DNA of 64,000 nucleotides from Epidermidibacterium keratini (GTDB taxonomy: Bacteria > Actinomycetota > Actinomycetes > Mycobacteriales > Antricoccaceae): positions 2,418,001-2,482,000 of the forward strand of contig NZ_CP047156.1 in assembly GCF_009834025.1 (NCBI RefSeq). Reading direction: 5' to 3'. The stretch's first letter is position 1, and the number at the start of each line of letters is the position of its first letter. A program made the position numbers and the translations under genes. Below, in pieces: positions 26,905 through 35,115 of the stretch. The notes below the pieces were generated by a model. It saw only the letters and a list, made by a program, of their open reading frames with translations. It was not told where the DNA came from and searched no databases.

Positions 26905-26968
26905 CACACATTCCGGCTAGATGGCTGGGTGAGCCGACTGTGGCAGTGGGGAGTGAAGGCCCACATCT

Positions 26969-26982
26969 TGACTACGTAGTCA
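26969..26982. promoter_or_regulatory. LacI-type operator, site 1
   Basis: Perfect 14-bp palindrome TGACTACGTAGTCA with central CG, as usual for LacI-family operators. It lies 65 bases upstream of the transporter gene. Flanks read CATCT-[site]-CAAG; the inverse arrangement occurs at site 2. Confidence 0.75.
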
Positions 26983-27000
26983 CAAGATGATCCACTTTCG

Positions 27001-27014
27001 TGACTACGTAGTCA
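27001..27014. promoter_or_regulatory. LacI-type operator, site 2
   Basis: Second perfect TGACTACGTAGTCA, centre-to-centre 32 bp from site 1 (three helical turns), 43 bases upstream of the cyclase gene. Flanking bases extend the match so that the two sites are mirror images (GTGACTACGTAGTCAAGAT on opposite strands), each facing its own gene. Confidence 0.75.
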
Positions 27015-27056
27015 AGATCGGTTCATTCAACGTCACGAAGTAGGAGGAGTCAAGAT

Positions 27057-27761
27057 ATGGCTGGAAAGTTCGAGCTAGTCGATCTCTCGCAGGACATTTA
27101 TCAGGGGATGAAGGTCTATCCAGGTCACCTGAAGACCGTCGTGTTTGAGCACACCAACCACGAGGAGACGGTGAGCAAGTTCGAGGGAGGCATGTCCTAC
27201 CAGACGATGGGGATCATCCTCAATGACAATGGGCCGACCCATGTCGACTCCTTCTCGCATCTTGACCCGGACCCGGATGCGGAACCCATCGACAAGATGC
27301 CGTTGGAGCTTTTCTACGGACCGGCAAAGTGTCTAGATATATCGCACGTTCCGCCGCGAACCGATGTCACTCCGGCGGATCTCGATCAAGCCGAAAAGGC
27401 CTCCGGGACACCCATCAATGCTGGCGACATTGTGCTCTTCTACACGGGCACTTGGAACAAGTTCGGAGGCACCGCCCAGTACCTCTCGGAGTTCGCGGGG
27501 CTCGGTGCCGAAGCATCAGAGTGGATCGTCGATCGAAAGATCAAGACCTTCGGAGTTGACAGCCCCACGCCAGACAACCCGACGAGCACCTCGTATCCCT
27601 GCCATATGATGTGCCGGCGCGAGCACATTACCCATTACGAGAATCTCGCGAACCTCGACAAGATGGTCGGAAAGTCGTTTACTTTCGTCGGATTGCCGCT
27701 GAAGGTGGTGGGTGCTCACGGCGGCCCGACTCGTGCGGCGGCGATCCTCGAAAACGCATGA
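27057..27761 (+). CDS. Cyclase-family metal-dependent hydrolase
   Basis: 234 residues, family of kynurenine formamidase, isatin hydrolase and polyketide cyclase-like enzymes. Metal-binding signature near residue 59: NGPTHVDSFSH, with H62, D64 and H68 as probable ligands (usual form HxGTHxDxPxH, so the Pro is replaced). Further support: GDIVLFYTGTW and TFGVDSPTPD. It probably opens a lactam, amide or lactone ring by hydrolysis. RBS AGGAGGAG at 27042-27049. First gene of a cyclase-LacI-SDR operon. Confidence 0.85.
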   Translation: MAGKFELVDLSQDIYQGMKVYPGHLKTVVFEHTNHEETVSKFEGGMSYQTMGIILNDNGPTHVDSFSHLDPDPDAEPIDKMPLELFYGPAKCLDISHVPPRTDVTPADLDQAEKASGTPINAGDIVLFYTGTWNKFGGTAQYLSEFAGLGAEASEWIVDRKIKTFGVDSPTPDNPTSTSYPCHMMCRREHITHYENLANLDKMVGKSFTFVGLPLKVVGAHGGPTRAAAILENA

Positions 27762-27781
27762 ACGAAGGAGGCGCGGCCTGC

Positions 27782-28822
27782 GTGGCAACCAGCCGAGACA
27801 TCGCTGAGGCAGCTGGGGTATCACAGTCGACGGTGTCTCGCGTGCTTCGTGGTGACACGCGTGTTGGTGCCGATGCTCGAGAGCGCGTCCTAGAGGCGAG
27901 TCGCGCGGCCGGATACTCGCCGAACTTGCTGGCGCGGTCGATGCGCACGCAACGCACAGGTTGCATAAGCCTCGTCATCGCGGACATCACCAATCCCTTG
28001 TTCGGACAGATCGTCCGATCGGTCGAGCGGGCGCTAGCGGAGCGAGGCCTGACGCTTGTGTTGTGGGACGAAGACGCACGCGACACCAACGCGATGGAAG
28101 ATGTTCGGTTGAGCCTGGTCGACGGCATCATCATGGCAGCAGCGCTGCCGGGATCGCGGGTGCTGGACGCTGCGTTACGCAATCGAGTACCGATGGTGCT
28201 CATCAATCGGACCCTTGACGATCTGGAGGCCGACGCCGTATTGAGTGAGGACTATCGGGGTGGATTTCTGGCTGCACAGTACTTAGTTGCATGCGGCAGA
28301 AAGCGAATCGGCGCGCTGAGTGGACCTGACGGTGCGACCAACTCACGTGATCGCGCTCGAGGATTTCGAGATGGTTTGGCTGCGTCTGGGACGGGGCTAC
28401 CCCCGACCCTCGATCGTACGGGGGAGATCACTCACGAAGCTGGGCGCCAGGCATTACACGCGATGGTGCGCGATGATCCTGATCTGGACGCGGTCTTCTG
28501 CATTAGCGATCTGATTGCCCTCGGTGTAGTCGACGGTGCGAAGGAGCTGGGGCGTGACGTTCCGGCGGATCTGTTCGTGATGGGCTACAACGATATCGAC
28601 ATGGCCTCCTGGGCCAGCTACTCGTTGTCGACGTTCAGTCATCCGATCGATCAGATGGCAAGTGAGGCGCTCAATCTGCTCACTAGGCGGATCGCGCATC
28701 CGAACTCACGAGCGACCGTGGTGCGGTTACCTAATCGGCTGATTATTCGCGACTCAACTAACCAGGTCCCATTCCCCGGGCCCATGAGTACCGACGAGCT
28801 GCCTGACCTGGAAGGAGAGTGA
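27782..28822 (+). CDS. LacI-family transcriptional regulator
   Basis: 346 residues from GTG 27782, chosen because GGAGG lies 9 bases upstream and the LacI HTH begins at once: TSRDIAEAAGVSQSTVSRVLRG, then hinge SRAAGYSPNLLARSMRTQRTG and a periplasmic-binding-protein-like effector domain (IADITNPLFGQIVRSVERAL, FVMGYNDIDMASWASYSLSTF). ATG 27758, overlapping the cyclase stop, is the alternative. It probably represses the divergent transporter and cyclase promoters through the two TGACTACGTAGTCA sites and is released by a pathway metabolite. Confidence 0.92.
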   Translation: MATSRDIAEAAGVSQSTVSRVLRGDTRVGADARERVLEASRAAGYSPNLLARSMRTQRTGCISLVIADITNPLFGQIVRSVERALAERGLTLVLWDEDARDTNAMEDVRLSLVDGIIMAAALPGSRVLDAALRNRVPMVLINRTLDDLEADAVLSEDYRGGFLAAQYLVACGRKRIGALSGPDGATNSRDRARGFRDGLAASGTGLPPTLDRTGEITHEAGRQALHAMVRDDPDLDAVFCISDLIALGVVDGAKELGRDVPADLFVMGYNDIDMASWASYSLSTFSHPIDQMASEALNLLTRRIAHPNSRATVVRLPNRLIIRDSTNQVPFPGPMSTDELPDLEGE

Positions 28823-28824
28823 CG

Positions 28825-29589
28825 ATGCTTCAGGGACGCACCGCACTTGTCACCGGTGCTGGTAACGGAATCGGTCGAGCGGTATCGCTTGACCTGGCTC
28901 GCCATGGAGTGAGGGTCATCGGTACCGGTCGAACCGATGAATCCTTGCAGCAGACACGCGAGATTCTGCTGCGCGAAGGGCTCGATATGGACATCCGCGT
29001 CTGCGATGGCGCGTCAGCGGTCGAGGTCGAGACACTGCGTCATGATCTTGCCAACGAACGGGTGAGCATTTTGGTGAACAACGCCGGGGTCGCCGGTCCC
29101 GTCGCGGCGCTGACCGAGGTCGAGGTCGAGGACTGGGACGCCACATTTGCCAACAACGTGCGCGCCGTCTTCCTCATGTGTAAGGCGTTCATTCCCGGAA
29201 TGGTCGCGAATCGACTGGGGGATGTGGTGAACATTGCGAGCGTGAGTGGGAAACGCCCGCTGCCTAACCGCACGCCGTATTGCGCATCGAAGATGGCGGT
29301 GATTGGCCTCAGCACGACCCTCGCATGGGAGGTCGGTGAGTTCGGCGTCAAGGTAAACTCGCTGTCACCGGGCCCTGTTGACGGTCCGCGAATTCGGTCC
29401 GTGCTGTCTGCGGCAGCTGAACGGACGGGCGGCAGTTACGAGGACGCGGCGGAGTCGTTTCTTTCGCGCACCGCGATGCATCGGATGTTGAGCGAGGAGG
29501 AGGTCGCTGCCGGGGTGCGGATGGTCATCGAGACCGATGGATTGACGGCCGCTGACCTCGATCTCTCAGCTGGCATGGTGGCGCGCTAA
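28825..29589 (+). CDS. SDR-family NAD(P)-dependent oxidoreductase
   Basis: 254 residues from ATG 28825 (MLQGRTALVTGAG), with GGAAGGAGAG 7 bases upstream; GTG 28819 is a less likely start. Cofactor loop TGAGNGIG (10-17), NNAG (in SILVNNAGVAG), catalytic Ser in NIASVSG and Y152-CASK. It is a reductase or dehydrogenase for a hydroxy/keto substrate. It starts 2 bases after the LacI stop and is thus the last gene of the LacI-controlled operon. Confidence 0.9.
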   Translation: MLQGRTALVTGAGNGIGRAVSLDLARHGVRVIGTGRTDESLQQTREILLREGLDMDIRVCDGASAVEVETLRHDLANERVSILVNNAGVAGPVAALTEVEVEDWDATFANNVRAVFLMCKAFIPGMVANRLGDVVNIASVSGKRPLPNRTPYCASKMAVIGLSTTLAWEVGEFGVKVNSLSPGPVDGPRIRSVLSAAAERTGGSYEDAAESFLSRTAMHRMLSEEEVAAGVRMVIETDGLTAADLDLSAGMVAR

Positions 29590-29625
29590 GTCACTGCGTG
29601 CCCCGTCGGTCGCGGCGGCGCGCCC

Positions 29626-30171
29626 CTAGGTCGGGTTGCCGTCCCGGTCGACGCGCTCGGCCGCCCCGTGCATCTCGAGCCGGCCGGTGTAGGCCTTCCA
29701 GTTGTACTGAATCTGCTCGCGCTCGGCGTCGTTGGTCTCGCGAACGACCTTCGCCGGCGCGCCAAGAACCATTGAGTTCGGTGGGATCTTCGTCCCCTGG
29801 GTGACAAGGGCACCGGCGCCGATGATCGAGCCGGATCCGATCTCCGCGCCGTTCATCACGGTGCTGCTCATCCCGACGAGTACGTCGTCGTAGATGGTGC
29901 AGCCGTGCAGCACGACGTTGTGCCCGACCGATACGCGCTCGCCAATGGTCAGCGGGAAGTTGGGGTCGGCGTGCAGCGCGCAGCAGTCCTGGATGTTGCT
30001 TTGAGCGCCGAGTGTGATGGGGGCGGTGTCGCCACGGATCACCGCGCAGTGCCACAGCGACGAGTCGGGGCCCATCGTCACGTTGCCCACGACGGCGGCG
30101 GTCGGCGCGACGAACGCGCTCGGGTCGATCTGCGGGGTGCCTGCCTCGATGCGGTAGATGTTCTCAGCCAT
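29626..30171 (-). CDS. Gamma-carbonic anhydrase-like hexapeptide protein
   Basis: 181 residues from ATG 30171 (MAENIYRIEAG); the open frame to 31920 is a shadow of the repeat-rich gene upstream. Left-handed beta-helix hexapeptide repeats (VVGNVTMGPDSSLWHCAVIRGD). Three metal ligands fit gamma-carbonic anhydrases: H67 in LHAD, H84 in GHNVV and H89 in LHGC. It may catalyse CO2/bicarbonate exchange or be a YrdA/PaaY-type protein. It lies downstream of the EtfD-like gene, beyond a strong palindrome. Confidence 0.88.
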   Translation of the reverse strand: MAENIYRIEAGTPQIDPSAFVAPTAAVVGNVTMGPDSSLWHCAVIRGDTAPITLGAQSNIQDCCALHADPNFPLTIGERVSVGHNVVLHGCTIYDDVLVGMSSTVMNGAEIGSGSIIGAGALVTQGTKIPPNSMVLGAPAKVVRETNDAEREQIQYNWKAYTGRLEMHGAAERVDRDGNPT

Positions 30172-30240
30172 AGAGCGATTCTGCCGTGTCAGGCGGCGGC
30201 TCGCGATGGCGGCCCGCAGGAGCGCGAACCAATTCCGCAT

Positions 30241-30286
30241 ACCAGAGGGCCCCTCGCGCAGATATCTGCGCGAGGGGCCCTCTGGT
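30241..30286 (-). terminator. 46-bp perfect palindrome, terminator of the EtfD-like gene
   Basis: Bases 30241-30286 are a perfect inverted repeat with 23-bp arms (ACCAGAGGGCCCCTCGCGCA and complement, centre GATATC) and effectively no loop. It starts 13 bases after the stop of the EtfD-like gene on the minus strand. GGTTTT follows it on the plus strand. Probably a bidirectional terminator or mRNA 3'-end structure. Confidence 0.7.
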
Positions 30287-30298
30287 GTGCGGTTTTGG

Positions 30299-33200
30299 CT
30301 ACTGGCTGGACTCGTCGCCCTTGACCTCGTCGGGGTCGGTCGCGTCGGCCTTGCTCGGACCCGAGCTGTAGCTGAAGCCCGGGTCGAACCCGCTCGGTAC
30401 GGCGAACTCGTCGGCAGCCACCGGAGTAGAAGCGCGGCTGGGCGCTCCGTTGCCCCCGTCGGCCGACGGCGCGCCCGCCGTATCCGCCTGTGGTGCCGCG
30501 GCCTCGGGTGCATCAGCGGTGGGCGCGGCTGCGTCCGGAGCTTCCTGCGGGGGAGCAGCCGTCTCCGAAGCCTCCTGTGCGGGAGCAACCTCGGTAGCCG
30601 ACGCCGCAGTCGCATCGGCCTGCGGTGCCGCGGTGGCGGCTTCCGGCTCCGCGTCGACAGGTGCTGACTCGGCTGGAGCTGGCTCGGCCGGTGCCGAGTC
30701 CGCGGGTGTCGACGGGCTGGGTGCTGCTGGTTCCGCAGCGGCTTCGGCTGTCGAGGCAGCGGGTGCTGCTTCTTCGGCCTTGGCCTCGTCGGGTTCGGTG
30801 ATGTCGGCCTTGCTCGGTCCGGAGCTGTAGCTGAAGCCTGGGTCGAACCCGCCTGGTGCGGCGAACTCGTCCGCCGCAACTGGCGCACTCGCCGCCGGAG
30901 CCGACGTGGTGCTCGTCGCTTCTGCCGGCGCTGCAGGCTCGGTCTTCTGCTCCTGCGCCGGAGCAGCAGCAGGTGCGGATGCCTCAGCGGTCGACGCGTC
31001 AGCCTGAGCCGCCTCAGCTGGAGCCGCGTCCGCCGTAGCCGTGTCGCTCGTGGCCGGAGCCGGTTCCGCTGCAGCTTCGGCGGTCGAGGCAGCCGGAGCC
31101 GCTTCTTCGGCCTTGGCCTCATCGGGTTCGGTGACGTCGGCTTTGCTCGGTCCGGAGCTGTAGCTGAAGCCCGGATCGAAACCGGTCGGCGCCGATGCCG
31201 GCTCGGCAGCGGCCGCTGGCTCGGCCTTCGCCGATGCCGTCGTCGTCGATTCTGCAGTCGCAGTGTCGGCGTCAGTCGTGGCCGAATCGCTCGCGGCCGG
31301 GGCCGATGCCGCTGCGGCTTCGGCGGTTGACGCAGCGGGTGCTGCTTCTTCGGCCTTGGCCTCGTCGGGCTCGGTGACGTCAGCCTTCGACGGTCCCGAG
31401 CTGTAGCTGAAGCCGGGGTTGAACCCTGCCGGAGCCGACTCGGTCGAGGCATCGGCGGCAGACGCATCGCCAGCGGCAGCCTCAGCCGTCGAGGCGGCCG
31501 GGGCGGCCTCCTCAGCCTTGGCCGCGTCGGGTTCGGTGACGTCGGCCTTCGACGGTCCCGAGCTGTAGCTGAACCCAGCGCCCGGACCACTCGAATCCGT
31601 GGCGGTCGAGTCTGCAGCCGAGTCCGCGCCGGCCGATGACGGCCCTGAGCTGTAGCTGAACCCACCACCACTCGACTCGGCTTCCTTGGTCTCGGCCGGG
31701 TCGGTGGTATCGGCCTTCGACGGTCCGGAGCTGTAGCTGAACCCACCCGATGCCGGAGCCGCTGGCTCCTCGGCCTCAGGCTCGGCCTCCGTCGTACTCG
31801 CCGCACCGCTGGAGTAGCTGAATCCACCCGAGCCAGCATCCGAAGACGCGCCGCCGCCGGAGCTGTAGCTGAACCCGCCGGAGCCAGAATCTGATGACCC
31901 ACCGGAATCAGACGAACCACCGGAGGAGTAGCTAAAGCCGGACGCCGCCTCCTTGGCCTCGAACTCGGCCTCGGGGGACTTCGGCGGTGCTGCCGTCGCG
32001 GTCGAGGCCGACGCCGAAGCGCCAGCAGGCTCGGGCTCGGCGGCGGGAGCCTCTACTGTCTCGGGCTCAGCGACCGCGGTTGCCGTCGCACCGGCCGCCG
32101 AGATCGCCGCAAGCCCAGCGGAGATCGCCGCCGTCGAGTACGCCGGAGTACCCACGCGGGCGCCGATCTCGGCCTTCGGCCTGGCCTCGGCACCCTTCAT
32201 CGAACGCATCAGGATCTGCGAGACGTCCAGGACCTCGACCGACTCGGGGACCTCGCCGGCCTGCTTCTTGGCAGTGACGGCATCGCTGAGCATCGTGATG
32301 CAGAACGGGCAGGCGGTCGAGACGATGTCCGGGTTGAGCGACATCGCCTCGTCGACGCGTTCGACGTTGATCCGCTTGCCGATCCGCTCTTCCATCCACA
32401 TGCGCGCACCGCCGGCGCCACAGCAGAAGCCGCGGTCCTTACAACGGTGCATCTCCTCGGTCTTGATGCCGGGTACGCCGGACAGCACCTCGCGTGGCGG
32501 GGTGTAGACCTTGTTGTGGCGGCCGAGATAGCACGGGTCGTGGTAGGTGACCAGGCCCTCGACCGGGGTGACCGGCGTCAGGCGGCCGCTCTCGACCAGG
32601 TGCCCGAGCAGCTGGGTGTGGTGCACGACCTCGTAGTGCCCGCCGACCTGCGGGTACTCGTTCGCGAGAGAGTTAAAGCAGTGCGGGCAGGTTGCGACGA
32701 TCTTGCGGGTGCCCTCGGCGCGGTTCTCGAAGACGCCGTTGAGGACCTCGACGTTCTGCTGGGCGAGGCCCTGGAAGACCAGCTCGTTGCCGAGGCGCCG
32801 TGCGGGATCGCCGGTGCAGGTCTCGCCGGAGCCGAGTACGCCGAACGAGACGCCAGCCAGATCCAGCAGCTCGGCGACGGCGCGGGTGACCTTCTTGGAG
32901 CGGTCTTCGAGCGCGCCGGCGCAGCCGACCCAGAACAGGTACTCGACGTCGTCGGGGATCTCGCCCTCGATCTTGCGGACCTCGAAGTCCAGCCCGTTCG
33001 TCCAGTCGTCGCGGGCGCTCGCGGCCATGCCCCACGGGTTGCCCTTGTTTTCCAGGTTCTTGAGCATGACGCCGGCCTCGGACGGGAACGCCGACTCGAT
33101 CAGCACCTGGTAGCGGCGCATGTCGATGATGTGGTCGACGTGCTCGATGTCAACCGGGCACTGCTCGACGCACGCACCGCACGTTGTACACGACCAGAGC

Positions 33201-34378
33201 ACGTCCGGGTCGATGACGCCGCCCTCTTCGTGCGTGCCGATCAGCGGGCGTTCCGCAGCGGCCATCGCCAGTGCGTCGACGTGGGCGAGCGCGGCCGGGT
33301 CGCCGAGCTCCTCGCCGGCCATGTCCTTGCCGCCCCCGGCAGCGAGGTAGGGCGCCTTGTCCCACAGGTTGTCGCGCAGGCCCATGATGAGCAGCTTCGG
33401 GCTCAGCGGCTTGGCGGTGTTCCACGCCGGGCACTGCGACTGGCAGCGGCCGCACTCGGTGCAGGTCGCGAAGTCGAGCATGCCCTTCCAGCTGAACTGC
33501 TCGACCTGGCTGACGCCGAACTGGTCTTCGTCGGGGTCGGCCTCCTCGAGGTCGAGAGGCTTGCCGCCGGACATCATCGGCTGCAGCGGGCCGAGCGAGA
33601 CCTGCCCGTCGGGGTAGCGGCGGAAGAAGATGTTGAAGAACGCCAGGAAGCGGTGCCACGCCACACCCATCGAGGTGTTCAGCGAGATGACGATCATCCA
33701 GGCGAAGGAGATGATGACCTCGGCGAAGGCGAACAGCGTGATCATGACCAGCGCGGCGCTGGTGCTGATGCCGATCGAGGCGAGCAGGTTGCCGAGTCCG
33801 TAGGCGGTGGGGGCGGCCCACGCGGGGTAGGAGTCGAGGCCGGCGGTGTACTTCAGCGACCGCAAGAACAGGTGGCAGAGCAGTACGCCGAGGATGGTGA
33901 GCTCGACGTAGTAGGCCTGCCAGAAGGTCGATCCGGCAAACCGGCTCTTGCGGACCGCGGACCGCGGGTGGTTCTTCTGGCGGATCACGATGAGCGCGAT
34001 GATCGCGACCAGGCCGACGACGTCGATGATCTCGGTGAAGATGCCCCAGAGCCACCAGGTCCCGAAGAACGGCATGTGCCACTCGGGGTTCAGCACCTCA
34101 CCGACGGCCTGAGCCAGCGTGAGTACGCCGATTATGAAGCCCACGAAGATAAACCAGTGCATCGCCCCGACAAGGCTCCACTTGAGCATGCGGGTGTGCC
34201 CGACCGTCTCCTTCAGCCAGGTGACGGTGCGCTGGCCGGGAAGCGTGGTGCGGGTGGGGTCCGGCGTACCGAGCCGAACCGTCTTATAGATCGTCCCGAT
34301 CGCCTTGACGAACAGGGTCACCGCGACGCCGATGAGCGCCAGGGAAAGTGCGAAGAGAATCCAGTTGAGAACGCTCAT
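30299..34378 (-). CDS. etfD: EtfD-like membrane Fe-S oxidoreductase with long FSYSSG-repeat tail
   Basis: 1359 residues. Residues ~1-260 hold about six membrane segments of the NarI-like type; then two [4Fe-4S] ferredoxin motifs (CTECGRCQSQCP and CTTCGACVEQCP) and two CCG-type domains (CPHCFNSL, YHDPCYLGRHN, FCCGAGGARMW, CPFCITM). This is the layout of mycobacterial Rv0338c/EtfD, which passes electrons from electron-transfer flavoprotein of fatty-acid oxidation to menaquinone. From ~750 on the protein is a low-complexity Ala/Pro/Glu/Ser tail with ten FSYSSG motifs, six of them in the longer form FSYSSGPSKAD-x-T/D-P, several followed by EAKAEEAAPAASTAEAAA. The tail is far longer than in relatives I know. 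RBS GAGAGGA precedes the ATG. Confidence 0.85.
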   Translation of the reverse strand: MSVLNWILFALSLALIGVAVTLFVKAIGTIYKTVRLGTPDPTRTTLPGQRTVTWLKETVGHTRMLKWSLVGAMHWFIFVGFIIGVLTLAQAVGEVLNPEWHMPFFGTWWLWGIFTEIIDVVGLVAIIALIVIRQKNHPRSAVRKSRFAGSTFWQAYYVELTILGVLLCHLFLRSLKYTAGLDSYPAWAAPTAYGLGNLLASIGISTSAALVMITLFAFAEVIISFAWMIVISLNTSMGVAWHRFLAFFNIFFRRYPDGQVSLGPLQPMMSGGKPLDLEEADPDEDQFGVSQVEQFSWKGMLDFATCTECGRCQSQCPAWNTAKPLSPKLLIMGLRDNLWDKAPYLAAGGGKDMAGEELGDPAALAHVDALAMAAAERPLIGTHEEGGVIDPDVLWSCTTCGACVEQCPVDIEHVDHIIDMRRYQVLIESAFPSEAGVMLKNLENKGNPWGMAASARDDWTNGLDFEVRKIEGEIPDDVEYLFWVGCAGALEDRSKKVTRAVAELLDLAGVSFGVLGSGETCTGDPARRLGNELVFQGLAQQNVEVLNGVFENRAEGTRKIVATCPHCFNSLANEYPQVGGHYEVVHHTQLLGHLVESGRLTPVTPVEGLVTYHDPCYLGRHNKVYTPPREVLSGVPGIKTEEMHRCKDRGFCCGAGGARMWMEERIGKRINVERVDEAMSLNPDIVSTACPFCITMLSDAVTAKKQAGEVPESVEVLDVSQILMRSMKGAEARPKAEIGARVGTPAYSTAAISAGLAAISAAGATATAVAEPETVEAPAAEPEPAGASASASTATAAPPKSPEAEFEAKEAASGFSYSSGGSSDSGGSSDSGSGGFSYSSGGGASSDAGSGGFSYSSGAASTTEAEPEAEEPAAPASGGFSYSSGPSKADTTDPAETKEAESSGGGFSYSSGPSSAGADSAADSTATDSSGPGAGFSYSSGPSKADVTEPDAAKAEEAAPAASTAEAAAGDASAADASTESAPAGFNPGFSYSSGPSKADVTEPDEAKAEEAAPAASTAEAAAASAPAASDSATTDADTATAESTTTASAKAEPAAAAEPASAPTGFDPGFSYSSGPSKADVTEPDEAKAEEAAPAASTAEAAAEPAPATSDTATADAAPAEAAQADASTAEASAPAAAPAQEQKTEPAAPAEATSTTSAPAASAPVAADEFAAPGGFDPGFSYSSGPSKADITEPDEAKAEEAAPAASTAEAAAEPAAPSPSTPADSAPAEPAPAESAPVDAEPEAATAAPQADATAASATEVAPAQEASETAAPPQEAPDAAAPTADAPEAAAPQADTAGAPSADGGNGAPSRASTPVAADEFAVPSGFDPGFSYSSGPSKADATDPDEVKGDESSQ

Positions 34379-34482
34379 CTATATTCCTCTCGGGGGCATC
34401 CTCTCGATGCTACCGGAGCGAAGTGCTGCCGATTTCCCCGACCGAACCGGGTTCAACTTGCCCGCTCGATAGGGTCTGGATC

Positions 34483-35115
34483 ATGTCTGACGGATCGTCG
34501 TACGACGACGACTATTACGCCTTCTCGCGGCCCGAGGCGGGCATCAAGAACAAGGTCGACACGCTGCGCGATGACCTCATCCGGCGCCAGGTGCTGCGCC
34601 GCGTCAGCGGCGGCCGGCTGCTGGATGTGGGCTGCGGTATCGGGCTTTTCTTGCAGACGATGAGCCCGCCATTTGAGCAGTGGGGCATGGATCTGTCGGA
34701 GTACGCCGTGGCGCAGTGCCGCGAGCGGCTGCCCCAGGCGCACCTTGAGGTCGCCTCGCTGTCGGACGGAATCCCATTTGACGAGCAGTTCGACGTCATC
34801 TCGGCGATCAACATCTTCGAGCACCTTGACCGCCCGCTCGACGCGGCGCGGGTGGTCCGCGCCAGTCTGCGCCCCGGAGGCCTGCTGGTCGCCCACCTGC
34901 CGACGATCGGAAATCCCGTGCAGGCCAGGCTGTATCGCGGCTCCTACGACCAAGATCCCACCCATATCTACCGTCCGAGCGGTTCGGCGTTCAGCGCGCT
35001 GGTCGAGTCGGCCGGGTTTCGCACGGTCTGGTCGGCGTACGCGCCGTTCATCGGCGGGATCTGGCGCTGGGTGCCCGCGCATCCGGCGTTTCTCGCGATC
35101 TTCGAGGCCCGCTGA
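34483..35115 (+). CDS. Class I SAM-dependent methyltransferase
   Basis: 210 residues from ATG 34483 (MSDGSSYDDDYYAFSRPEAG). SAM-binding motif I LLDVGCGIGLF, acidic residue after the second strand in WGMDLSEYAV, and FDVISAINIFEHLDRPLDAARVVRASLRPGGLLVAHLP, typical of the Methyltransf_11/23 group. Substrate unknown. Its stop TGA overlaps the next ATG by one base, so it forms an operon with the quinone oxidoreductase gene. Confidence 0.88.
   Translation: MSDGSSYDDDYYAFSRPEAGIKNKVDTLRDDLIRRQVLRRVSGGRLLDVGCGIGLFLQTMSPPFEQWGMDLSEYAVAQCRERLPQAHLEVASLSDGIPFDEQFDVISAINIFEHLDRPLDAARVVRASLRPGGLLVAHLPTIGNPVQARLYRGSYDQDPTHIYRPSGSAFSALVESAGFRTVWSAYAPFIGGIWRWVPAHPAFLAIFEAR

Noticed and set aside
29626-31920. 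764-codon minus-strand frame that includes the carbonic anhydrase
   Set aside because: Only the last 181 codons are the real gene; the rest reads the repeat-rich EtfD tail out of frame (Arg/Pro-rich) and crosses the terminator palindrome.
32447-34663. 738-codon open frame on the plus strand
   Set aside because: Antisense to the EtfD-like gene; no domain recognisable.
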